The translations under genes and the position numbers were made by a program. From contig JAEHOE010000011.1 in assembly GCA_016858145.1 (NCBI GenBank), positions 248,001-312,000 on the forward strand: a DNA stretch of 64,000 bases, given 5' to 3'. Source of the DNA: Edaphochlamys debaryana. Its lineage: Eukaryota > Chlorophyta > Chlorophyceae > Chlamydomonadales. Shown here in pieces: positions 21,562-32,236 of the stretch; positions within the stretch are counted from its first letter, which is position 1; each line of letters starts with the position of its first letter. The notes beneath the pieces were generated by a model, which saw nothing but the letters and a program-made list of their open reading frames with translations, was not told the origin of the DNA and ran no database searches.

Positions 21562-24500
21562 TTAAACGCCCTGCACCCCGCTCCAGTCGCTCCAGCCGTC
21601 CGCCCAGCCGCCCTGCGACCGCCCGCGGCCCCACCCCCACACCCACGGCCTGGACGCATACGCCACCAGGTACGCCGGCCCCAGCGTCTCGGTGTGGGGC
21701 ACAGGGGCCACCTCCACACCCCCACCCAGCTCGGGCACATCCAGGTGCACCGACACGCATGCGCCCGTCCCCGTGCGCGCCCCGTTTGTGGCCCGAGGCC
21801 GAGCCCGCGCCGCCGCCCGGCTGCCGCCCCGGGCCTCCCCGTCAGCGTCCTGCATGCCCTCCTCCTCGTCGGAATCCTCCTCCTCCTCGTCGGAATCCTC
21901 CTCCTCCTCGTCGGATTGGGATTCGGTTTCGGATTCGGATCCGGACCGTCCGGCCAAGAGCCGTGCAGAGCAGTGCCTGGCAGGCTCCCCCCTGGAGGAA
22001 CCGTCCGCTCCCTGGCTTGCGTGCGTTTCCGCCACCGCTGCCGCTGCGCCGCCCGCCCCTGCCGAAGCAGGTGCGCTGCCCCCCGCCTGCTCCCCACTGG
22101 GGTGGTCCGCGGGGCCGGCAGGCGCAAGCACGCCAGCAGCGCAAGCCGCCTGCCCAGCGCTTGCACTGCCGCCTGCGGCCGTGGCAGACGAGGCCCCGGC
22201 CGCCTCGCCCGCCGCTGGGTTTGAGGCCACAGCAGAGGCGGAGGCGGGGGCGGCAGCGCCTGTGTCGCCGGCGTCAGGTGCAGGGGCCACGGGGCGCAGG
22301 TGGCAGAGCGTGGCGGCGTGGTCGGCATGCAGCGCCACCCGGCCTGGCGGGGGGAAAGGGGGCAGCAGGCAAGGGGAGGCGGTGTGGGCGCATGCTGCAC
22401 GCGGCAGAGAGTAGGAAATTGGAAGCCGTGTCCCCACACAACAAAGGGCGACCCAGCCTGTAAACCTGTGTACCGCGTGCAACCCCACACCCACCCCCAC
22501 CACCCCGAACGCCCCCACCCCGACCCGCCTGGGCCCTGGTACACCACGTGCCACTGCGAGCGGCAGAAGGACAGGCCGTCGGGGGACCACAGCTCCAGGG
22601 AGGGACACCTGGGGGGGGGCGGGGAAGGACGGGGGGGGGAAGGGAAGGCCCCGGGGAATCATTGAACGACCGTCGTGGCGGCTGCTGTTCATCCCGCTGC
22701 ACACATGATGCTGTCGTACATCCGTAACGCCGTACGGCCGTACCTGCCCGCCAGGTACTGGTCCAGGAAGGGCAGGTAGTGCGCCTCGAAGCCGCGGTCG
22801 GGCGTGTGCACGTCCCCCGCCACCAACCGCAGCGGCCGCAGGAGCCCGGGCCCGGGCCCGGGCCCGGGCCTGCCCGGGCCCATCTCTATGGCGATGTGGC
22901 GCAGCACGCTGGGACTGTGCGGGCCCCAGCCGCCAACCAGTGAATCCTGGAAAGGCGGGGGATGGCGGGGTGCAGGGTGATGTGCCAGGCCTTGGGTTGT
23001 GTCCTTCCTCGCCACGCCACCAAGCAGGGCCCAGAGGGCCCAAGACCAGCTGTGCACGCCTGCTGCCTGTCGCACGCCCGCACCCCGTCGGTATTTCTCC
23101 ACCGGGCTGGGGGCGCGCGATGCCAATCCCTGCCTACTCCCTGCAACCCCTTGGGGCAACGCCCCCCGGACCTCAAGCATGGCCCCCCTGCACAACAGCG
23201 GTCTCGGTCCCCTTTCTCCAGGAGGCTCGTCGCTACGAGGGCGTTCCTTCCTGCCTTTCCGCCCTGCTCCAGGAGGCCGCTCCCCGTTCCCCTGCTCCAG
23301 GAGGCCGTCGGCACGACAGCAAACGCCCCCATACCCCTCCGCCTCTTCCCCTCCCCCCTCGACAGCAGTCAGGCTCATCCAAACCGTCCTCCTCCTTCCC
23401 TCTACGAGCCCCTCCTACTCACCGAGATCATGGCCAGCAGCGTGTGCCCCCGGGGCGCCCACTGCAACCCCACCACCCCCGCAGAGGGCGACGACGGCGG
23501 CCCGCCCAGCGCCGCCGCCACCGCCGCTGGCGGCGGCCACAGCACCCACTCCGCCGGGGCCGTCCGGCTGCCGTACAGCCCGTGCATGTACGACGACGAT
23601 GCCCGGCCCTTGGGCGATCCGAAGGGGGACGTGCAGGTGGGCCCGGCCGGGCCCGCGAGGGGCCCAGACAGGTCCACAATGCGTAGCTCGCTGCCTCGGG
23701 CCCAGGCCAGGAGGCGGCCGTCCGGGCTGACGGAGGTGAAGAGCTCCTCGTGGGGGGAGCCGGGGGGAAGCGTGGCAAGCTGGGGGGAAGGAAAGGGAAA
23801 CGGGGGAGGAGTGTGGATAAGGGGGACTGACGGCGAAGGGGCGGGAGTGCGAAAGAAGAAACCGGGCAGGGAGGGCAGGGCTCGCAGCAGGGTGGACAGG
23901 AGGGTGCTGTACTGCGCCTCCACAAAACCTGAGGTCCATCCCAGTGCAGCGGCCCGCCTCACCAGGCTTGCCGCCCCCACAGGCCCCTCCGCTGTGCCGG
24001 GGTCCAGAGCCAGAAGGACCACCTCCGCGCTCCCCTCGCCCTCGCCACCGCCGCCACTACCGCCGGAGCCCACAGGCCGCTCCGGGTCCGACTCCCGCCC
24101 CTTGAGCGCCGACCAGGCCGCCGCCCCCAGCGCCAGTCGGACGGGCTGCACGGCGGCGGCGCCGCCACCGCCGCCATTAGTCACCGTACGCCGGCGGCCT
24201 AGAGGCGGAGAGGCCAGCCCTCCCGCCCCATCTGAGCCGTCGCTGACACGTGGCCCGCCGCTGGCCCCACCCGCTCCGCCGCCGCCGCCGCTGCCGCTGG
24301 CTTCGTCGCCGCCGCCAGCGGCGCCGCCAGCGTCGAGCTCCGCCGCCGCCGCCGTCAGCGCCCGCAGCGTTTGGATCGCGAGGGGCAGCAGCAGGCGGCT
24401 CCGGCCCGCTGGATCCAGGAACCACTCCGGCGCGCAGGCCAGCGGCAGCGAGGAAGCTGCCAGGAAGGTGCGCCACTGCGGCTCGGGCCCCAGCGACGGC

Positions 24501-26749
24501 GCGGCGGGCGGCGGCGGCGCAGCCGCCGGCGACAGGGGCGCCACGGGCGGGGGCGGCTCCGGGCTGAGCCAGGCCCACGAAGGCCCACCTGGGCCCGGGC
24601 CCGCATCAACCGAGGTGCTTGGGCCCGGCGAAGGCCCCTGCGCCGGAGCCGCGACCGAAGCCGAAGCCGAGGTCGAGGGGGCGGGGACGGGGGCGGGGTT
24701 GCAGTCTAGCCACCGTGTTGAGGGGGCAGCGGCGTCCCATAGTGCCAGGGCGTGCCGCCCCGTGTGTATGTAGGCGCGGGGGGCGTGGGGGCACCAGGTG
24801 AGGTACAGCGGCACGGCGGTCCCCACGTAGGCCAGGCGGGGGGGGCCCCGGGCGGGGCCCAGGGCCGAGGCCAGGTCGAGCACGCGGAGCATCACCCTGG
24901 GGTGTGGGAAGGGGGGCCGAGGGAACAAGCGGAGGGGGGGGGAGTGGGAGAGGTCGGAGGGGGGCGCGAGGGGGCACATTGGCGGACTGAGGAGGCCTGG
25001 TCATCGCGTCTGATGCCCTCTGATCCCACCAGCAGTGCTCATCAATACACTGAGACGGCTGCAACCCAGCAGGCGGCAGCCTACTTCTGAGTGGGTTCTC
25101 CGCTCTCCGGGTCTCGGGTACTCGGCCACACACCCACTGGCAATACACGCACACCTCCCCGTCCCCGCACTCGCATCCCGCCCTCCAGACCCCCTCCCTT
25201 GCCCCCCCGTCCCCGCGCCCCCACCTGCGCCCGAACCAGGAGCTGAGGAAGGCCAGGTAGTTGCCGCAGCAGGACCAGGTGTAGAAGAAGGGCGCGAAGC
25301 CGTCCCGCAGCCGCACCTGCAGCAGCCGCCGCCCGTGCCGGTCGTTCTGCGGGACAGGGGTGCGGTGTAGCGTGTGAGGCTCCTCTGCGAGAGTGTACCG
25401 TATGTGCACTCCCCGCCCACCACGCACAAACCCCCTTATGTCTCGATAAACGCGCAGCCTTCGGCACACGCTCCCCTCCCCACACACCCCCACCACGCTC
25501 TCCGCTACCCCCCACCACGATGACGAAGGCCGCGGGCCGGGCCAGGCGCGCCGCCGCCTCGGGCTCCCCCTCGCCCAGGTAGACTCGGGCGGTGGCTGCC
25601 AGGCGGGTGCCGCCCGGGGCCCAGCAGGGCTGGCTGGGGGGGGCGGAGGCGTCAGAGTCCCACACCGGGCCCTCGTGCAGCCTGGGGTGGCAGGGAAAGA
25701 GGGGGATCAAAGGAGGGAGGAGGGGGGGCACACGGGGCTCCAGAGTGGAGGGCTGAGCGACCTTGCTCTCCGTAATCCTCACGCCCCTTCCGTGAAGAGG
25801 CCAAGCTGCGGGTGTCTGTGAATCCCTGGACTGATGATGCCCCCTCGCAGCCCTCCTCCCTTCGCCCTCCCAGTGGTCCCCACCTGACTGAGCCCTCGGG
25901 CAGCCCCGGCGCCCCGTCGTGCACGAACCGCCGCCCCCCGTGGACCGCCTCCGTCCCCCGTGCCCCAGCCCCTGCTGCTGCTGCCCCTGACCCCGCCCCC
26001 GACCCTGCTGCCCCTGTCCCTGCCGCTCCCCCGGCCCCTCCCGCCGCCCCCCCGCCCCCGGCCCCCCGCGGCCCCGGCAGGTGTGTCACCAGCTCCAGGG
26101 GCACGAGGCCGAAGGCGCTGGTGCGGCCGATGGCCAGCACGGGTTGGTCGGGGGCGGAAGTGGTGGTAGGGGAGGAGGGGGAGGAGGCAGGGGAGGTGGA
26201 GGAGGAAGGGGTGGGGGAGGCCGGGGCGGCGGAGGAAGTGGTGGGGCCAAGGCTGGGCGCGGGCTCGGCGGTGGGGAGCAGGCCCATCCTGTGAACACGG
26301 GTTGGGAGAGGGGGATGAGAATGAGGACGGGGCGGGCTAGGCAGGGACAGCCTTCAACGGATAATGAGGGCCGGACGGGTGGCAGACGACGTGGCCGCTG
26401 CGGCAGCGGCAAGGAGCTCCACAGCCAGCCACCCTTACCACTTGAGGCGCCAGCCCACGTAGGCTGCTGCCGAGCTCTTCTGGGCTAGCCAGCTGCCCTC
26501 ATGTCGGGACTCAGAGGGCTCGAGGTCCTCCAGTACGTCTGGCCACAGCGACTGAATGATATCGATGCGCCATCTCCGACATACGCACTCCGCCCGGGCT
26601 AGGTCCCACGGCTGCAGCCGCGATAGAATCGCGTGGAGCAACCCGTCATCCAGGCGATGGATAGAAGCCTCTGTGTCCACCTCCATCGCAAGCTGTGCAT
26701 GGAGCGGGGCACTCCCCCGACGGTCCCGGCGAGCGTATGCCACCTGCAC
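21562..26749 (-). CDS. F-box protein with predicted beta-propeller (PD40/WD-like repeats)
   Basis: Probably a substrate receptor of an SCF ubiquitin ligase (inference from the domains). Exons: 26749 or 26686-26439, 26288-25884, 25681-25516, 25346-25225, 24896-23423, 22946-22744, 22608 to about 22530, 22343-21562. The first exon encodes an F-box (LDDGLLHAILSRLQPWDLAR...CRRWR). Later exons carry propeller-like phrases: CWAPGGTRLAATARVYLG, FFYTWSCCGNYLAFLSSW, YLTWCPHAPRAYIHTG, SPDGRLLAWARGSELRIVDL, LQWAPRGHTLLAMI and LWSPDGLSFCRSQWHVVY. These resemble TolB/PD40-type blades more than canonical WD40. Low-complexity Ala/Gly inserts and an acidic SDEEEE repeat (about 21,857-21,950) lie between and after them. 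The donor after HVVYQG is ambiguous: frame needs a phase-1 site, perhaps GC-AG. Exon 5 may contain a further small intron near 23,780-23,870. I prefer M26686 (MEVDTEAS) as start. Confidence 0.7.
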
Positions 26750-27223
26750 CTGCTGGTGAGGGCTTGAAGCTAATTTGAAGAAGGTTCAGCTCCTGATATG
26801 CTTGTGACCGGGGCGGAGGTAGCAAGTAAGTGAGCTCGGTATGCTGTGGATACTGCATTGGTAAATTTGCAACAGGTCACTGCGTGTCGCGAGCAGCGTG
26901 AGAGGGCAAAGCGTGCAGCGTTCCGGCATTAAGATGCTGCGACCCGGGGGTCGGTCGCAAAGTCGCACCCTGCCCCTGCAGCTGTCAAAAGGCCGTGCTT
27001 CATTCGGCAGCGTTTTGCAGGCTGTGGCGGTGTAGGGGAATGGGGGGCAAAACGCGCGAGGGACCTGTCCGCCCACAGCAATCGCGCTCGCAGAGGCTCG
27101 AAGGCTGCATGCTCTTGCTCAATTGCGTTAAGCGTGCTCAACTAGACCACAATTCACAGAGCCCAGTTCGCCACGCCGACACCGCTTGCCGACGCACGCT
27201 TGCCGACGTCGCAGCTCAGCACG
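26750..27223. promoter_or_regulatory. divergent promoter region between the F-box gene and FabZ
   Basis: About 470 bp separate the two divergent starts. It is lower in GC than the neighbours and contains no recognised motif. It must hold both 5' leaders and promoters. Confidence 0.5.
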
Positions 27224-29007
27224 ATGGCCCTTTCCTCGCGCACCATGCAGTCTGGGCGTGTTGCCAGCCGCCCGGCTGCCGCTCCTCGCGTTGTCGCGGC
27301 TCGCCCGGCGCGGTCCATGCCGGTTGTGCGCGCCGACGCCGCCGCGGAGGCCCCCAAGCTGGGCCTGGGCCTGGAGAAGAAGGGCCCTAACTTCAAGCCC
27401 CTGCGCGAAATCAACCAGATCATGGCGACGCTGCCGCACAGGTCGGGATGCAAGGGTGGAAGCGTTACGATGCCGGGACGGGCCCTCGCTTCCCGCCCTG
27501 TGGACTTGGGTTAGCTGGAAACCACTGTTGCGGTGGTCCACGCATTATCGCGAGCAGCCCGCTCCTGGGAGACCTATCCGAGCGGCGTTGGCGTTGGCCC
27601 CTACCCAGCCAGCCCTCAACAAGGCCCAACAACCCCCTGCGCCCAGTGCCTCTTCTTCTCATGCACTCTCGCCACCCTCCCTGCATCCTTTCCCCAACAC
27701 CTGCCCTCACAACCCTCCGCCTTCATCCGCCGGCCTCTCCCCCTCCCCCTTCCTCCCCCTGTCAGGTACCCCTTCCTGCTGGTGGACCGTGTGGTGGAGT
27801 GGGAGTTCCAGAAGTACGCTGTGGGCTACAAGTGCGTCACCATCAACGACAACTTCTTCCCGGGCCACTTCCCGGAGCGCCCCATCATGCCGGGTGAGGG
27901 GGGGAGTGGGGGTTAGGGTGGAGGCAAGGGGGTTGAGGAAGAGTGGTGGGAGCGGGTGGGTGGGGGTTACGCGGGGGAGGAGGGATGGGTGGAGGTATGG
28001 GGGAGGAGGAGGGGGAGGGGCCGCTGTCTGGAGCTCCCCGTCATGCCGGGTGCGGGTAGGCTGGCAAATGGACCAGGAGGGGCATGCGGTGGAGCACGGA
28101 GGAGGAGGAGAAGGGATGGCAAGAGCGATGCGCCAGGGGGCTGATGCGTGGAAGCGGGGAGAGGACTCAGCAGAGCACAGGCAGTCGCCGGGGCGCTAGG
28201 CATAAGGCTCAAGGTGGAGGCCCTGTGGCCGAGAGGGCGGGGCCCACAGCCCTTCCTTCCCGTGTCCTGATCCCGGTGGCCTCATGCGTCCCCCCTCCTG
28301 CTCCTCACCCCCACCCTCGACCCGCACTGAGCAGACAAGAACCACAGCCCTTCTAGTTCCATCCCCTGCCCGCTTCCTGCCTCCCGCCCCAGTTGCCCTC
28401 TTGCGCATCCCTTCCCATCCTTACCTCCTTCCCCTCCCTACCTCCTCCTCCTCCTCGCCCCTCCCCCCCCCCCCAGGCGTGCTTCAGGTGGAGGCCATGG
28501 CCCAGCTGGCCGGCCTGTGCATGCTCAACCCCGAGGACCAGGCGGCCAAGGGGCTGTTTTTCTTCGGGGGCATCGAGGGCTGCCGCTTCCGCAAGCCCGT
28601 GGTGCCGGGAGACGTGCTGGTGGGGCAGGGGAGGGTCAAGGAGGGGTGGGGGACGAGGGGAAGGGGACGGGAAGGGGACGGGACACGGGAGGGCGACGGA
28701 GGCTGCTGAGGCGGGAGCTGTCGGCCCTCGGTGCGGGGAGGCGTGCGGGCGTGGGGGCGGGGGCCTGGGTCTGGAGTGAGCGGCAAGGGAGGAGCGAGGA
28801 GGAGCGTCCCGTCCTTGACCTGCTCCCCTTTGACTCCTCTTCCCCGCCCCTCCCACCCCCATCTTCCCCCCCCCCCCCCAGATGATGCGCACCGAGGTGA
28901 CCAAGTTCAACAAGAAGTTCGGCATCGTCAAGGTGGACGCCAAGGGCTACGTGGGCGAGGACCTGGTGGTGGAGGCGGAGCTCACTCTGGCCATGGGCAA
29001 GCCCTAG
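27224..29007 (+). CDS. fabZ: 3-hydroxyacyl-[acyl-carrier-protein] dehydratase, plastid FabZ
   Basis: Dehydrates 3-hydroxyacyl-ACP to trans-2-enoyl-ACP in plastid type II fatty-acid synthesis. Exons: 27224-27441, 27766-27893, 28477-28619, 28882-29007; 615 nt, 204 aa, all GT-AG and in frame. Residues 1 to about 42 form a chloroplast transit peptide rich in Ala/Arg/Ser with a likely cleavage after PVVRA. The hot-dog fold follows: [20 protein letters not shown], then [15 protein letters not shown] with catalytic His107, and [12 protein letters not shown] with catalytic Glu121. The 14-residue spacing equals that in bacterial FabZ. The C-terminus [20 protein letters not shown] also fits the family. 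Mature length (about 160 aa) is typical. An upstream in-frame TTG at 27200 is not needed. Confidence 0.97.
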
Positions 29008-29889
29008 GACCCCTAGAGGGAGGGAGGCGTGGGAACGTGGGCAAGCCCTGAAGAGGGGCTCACCTGGGAAGCCTTCATAGGGCCCACCTGGGCAAGCCGT
29101 TACGAAGGGGCGCTCAGAAGGTGGGCAAGGCGCAAGGAGGGGCTCACCTGGGGGCGTGGGCAAGCCCTCAGGAGTTGGCCTGGAGCTGTTGGAGGGCTGG
29201 CACGTGGAAGCCTCCAGGGCTGGAGGCCAAGCCCGGGCAAGCCCTTGGGGGCACCAGACCCCAAGCAGTGGAGACAGGCACGACTTGCTGCAGACGTTGG
29301 GTGGCCGAGGTATGACATTGGATAAGCCCTTGAAACTGAGGCCTGAGGGTCCGGACGGGTATGCGCTCAGGGGCAGGAAGGCTAACAAGGCTTGAGGCCA
29401 AAGCAGGAGGCCTCGAGCTGAGGCGTGGGAGGCGTGGAGAGCTTGCTCTGGCCTTAGCGGTGGATGCCATTGGGAAATGAGGCCTGGGCCTGGGCCTGGC
29501 GAATGGGCTAGCGGCCAGGGCCTGGCGGGGGCGGGGGCCCTGGAGCTCGGCTGGAGGAGGCTTCTAGCGGCGGGGCTGGAGGCGGGGCCTGTGGAGGACC
29601 CGGCCCGCTGTACTGAGCAGTCCACTGACGGGGTATGAGCCGCTGGCGCCTGGTGACGTTTTGAGGGGCGGGGCTAGGATGTTTCCCGGGGTTTGGGGTT
29701 AGCGGGATGTGAGCCTGCATCGGCTGAACCCGGTGTGGTGTGGACGTGTGGTGGATGGGGGCAAGGGCAGGGGCATGCTTGCAAGCCCGAACATGCTCCC
29801 TCCTGCGTGTGTGGTCCCAGGACTCCCAGCTACCCACATAGCACCCCGCAGCGACTCCAGGACGCCCGCAACCCGTCTCTCCTAACGCG
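29008..29889. other. FabZ 3' flank with degenerate short repeats
   Basis: No gene seen. Between 29,030 and 29,480 a degenerate phrase (GGGCAAGCCCT, GGGGCTCACCTGGG) recurs several times. Open frames here look accidental. Confidence 0.4.
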
Positions 29890-32227
29890 TTGTGCGACTG
29901 CTAGCTTCTGCGCCGAGAGCCGTCCCCCGCTGTCCTCCGCGGCCCGCAACACGTCTCCGCAACGCACCCGCAACCTGATTCCGGCCGCAGCAAGGTGGGG
30001 CGAGGGCGCGCGGGGGCGCATTGCGGCCTTGCACACTCCTGGCCCGGGCTGTGACGCGCTGAGCCTTTCTCTATTTCCCCCGCTCGCAGGCCCTGCTAAG
30101 GTAGTCTCAAGGCATCACAAGCGACTCGCAGCGGACCCGCAATGCCGCCCCAGGGCCGGGGGCGAGGCGGCGGCACCGGCGGGGGAGCGGGCCGCGCGGG
30201 CTCTGCCGCGAGCGCGGACCCCGGCGCCGGCCCCAGCACTTCCGGGTGCTCGGGCCCCGCCTCCCAGCTGTCCCTCCTACCCGCCCCGCTGCTGCGTGCC
30301 TACCGGGCCCTGCCGGCGGCCGCGGAGGCTCTGCTGCCGGCCCCTGTGACCCAGCGGCCCGGCGGCGGCGGCTCGGCGGCGGGCCGGGGCGCGGGCAGTG
30401 GGCGCCTGGCCGCTCTGCGGAAGGGCAAGGAGCAGTTGGGGGGACTCAGCGCGACACTGGAGGACCTGCCAAGTCCCAGCCCACCCGAACAAGCCGCAGC
30501 CCTGGCCGAGCTCCTGTCGACGCACCCAGCGGAGACGGCCGCGCTGCTGAGGCTGTACTCGGCCGCGCTGAGGCCGGACGGGGAGAGGGCAGCGGGGAGC
30601 GGCGGCAGCGGGAGTGGCAGCAGCGGGGGCCGCTCCGGCGGCGGCGGCGGACCTGCCGAGGCCCCAGCCCTGGAGGGGTGGAGGGCTGATGCCGTCAGCT
30701 CCGTTGCATTTCTCCTTCGCCGCTTCCGGCCGATCCCTCCCTCCCGCCACGCGCTGTCCTCTCTGCGCTTCGTGCTCGCCCTGCTGCGCGCCCACACCCT
30801 GCCGGCCCTCAGCCGGCGGCTGGCGGCGGCAGCTGCCAACGCCGCCGGCAGCAGTGGCGGCATCCCGTTCGCTGAACGCCATGCTTTTATCGCCGTCACG
30901 TGTCCTCCCGGCTGAGGTCATGTTCCTTCGGGGAACGTGTTTTGGGGAATTTGCAAGGGGCCTGGCGGAGAGCGGCCTCCTGGAGCACGCGGCGAGGGCC
31001 CTGCTGCTGCTGCAGGCCCGGGGGCCACAGCGGTCCCTGAGCGGCGCGTCAGCCATGTGTGTAAGCATCCTGCTCCAGGCGGCTACTTGTATGCAGGACT
31101 TGCTGAAATTCATAAGCGGTTCGGTCGGGACGGTGGTGCCGACGATACCGGCGCCCAGCGCCGCCAACCCCGCCGCCGCCGCGCACTTCCGCTCCGTGCT
31201 TCGCGGTCGCTGCCTGCAGACTGTCGTACTGGTGTACGGCGTGGGCACGCTGCGGCTGCTCGACGGGGGCCCGAGCTACGGCCTGCCGGCGGCGCTACAC
31301 TCCGCCGGCCACGCGTTTCGGGAAGGGGATGACCATCCGCTCTGTCCTACCGCCCTCCAAATGCTCCGCTACTTGGTGGCCTCACCTGACGCCCTGCCGC
31401 CGCTCGGGCCCGGCCCATCGTTGGAGCTGGCCCTGCGGACGGGCTGGGCGGCGGCTGCGGTCATAGCGACAGCGTCTCCACCAAGCCTGTCCGCCCATGT
31501 CGCCGGCATCCCCCCGCCGCCCCCACCGCTGCACACACCGCTGTCCATGAAGCCGGAGGAAGGAGGGGGGCTGGCGGTGGCGGCGCTGAAGTGCGGCCGC
31601 AAGCTTCTGGGACGGCAGTCGCCACGGCTGGCGGAGCGGCGGCAGAAGTGGTGGCGGCTGGCGGTGACGACGGCGGTGTACGGCACGTGGTATGCGGATG
31701 AGGACGGAGGACGAACGCTGTGGGAACTGATGGTGGCGACCCTCATGGCCGTGTGGCCGGAGGCCCGCCTCGGTAGGTGTTTGAGCGCCGAAGTTGCCCT
31801 TGTCGATGCTCTCCTGGGAGCGCTGTCGGAATGTCGTGACGACACGATAGCGCCGGGGGCATGGTAGGAATGTGAATGTGCTGCTTTAAACAGCCTTGCA
31901 CGTGCCTCCCTTTGCCCCCCAGACCTGGACGCCCTGCCGCCCGCTGCCCCTGCCGAGGTGGCGGCGGCGCTGGCGGCCGGGCTGCTGCCGGCCCTGGCGG
32001 CCCTCCCCGACCTCCCCCGCTCGGGACCTGCGGAGCCCTGCAGCAGCCCCTTCGCGGAGCTCTTGGCCGCATGCGACCGGGCTCGCTCAGACGGCTCCGG
32101 CCTCGCGCTCTTCCTGGCACCGCTGCTGGCGTACGGCGTGCCGGGGCAGGCGGAGGGGCTGCTGGGAGCCCTGGGCCGGGCGGGCGGGCTCGTGGGGCCT
32201 AGCGTGGGTGGAGCAGCCCGCACCGAG

Positions 32228-32236
32228 CCCTTAGGG
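32228..32236 (+). repeat. target-site duplication of the LINE, left
   Basis: CCCTTAGGG, repeated exactly at 35267-35275. Removing one copy plus the element restores the usual exon sequence (GAGCCCT..AGGGCGGCCGCCACC, as in copy F). Confidence 0.85.

Noticed and set aside
29030..29480. Possible gene in the repeated GGGCAAGCCC region after FabZ
   Set aside because: Frames are short, differ between repeats and have no splice signals or motifs.
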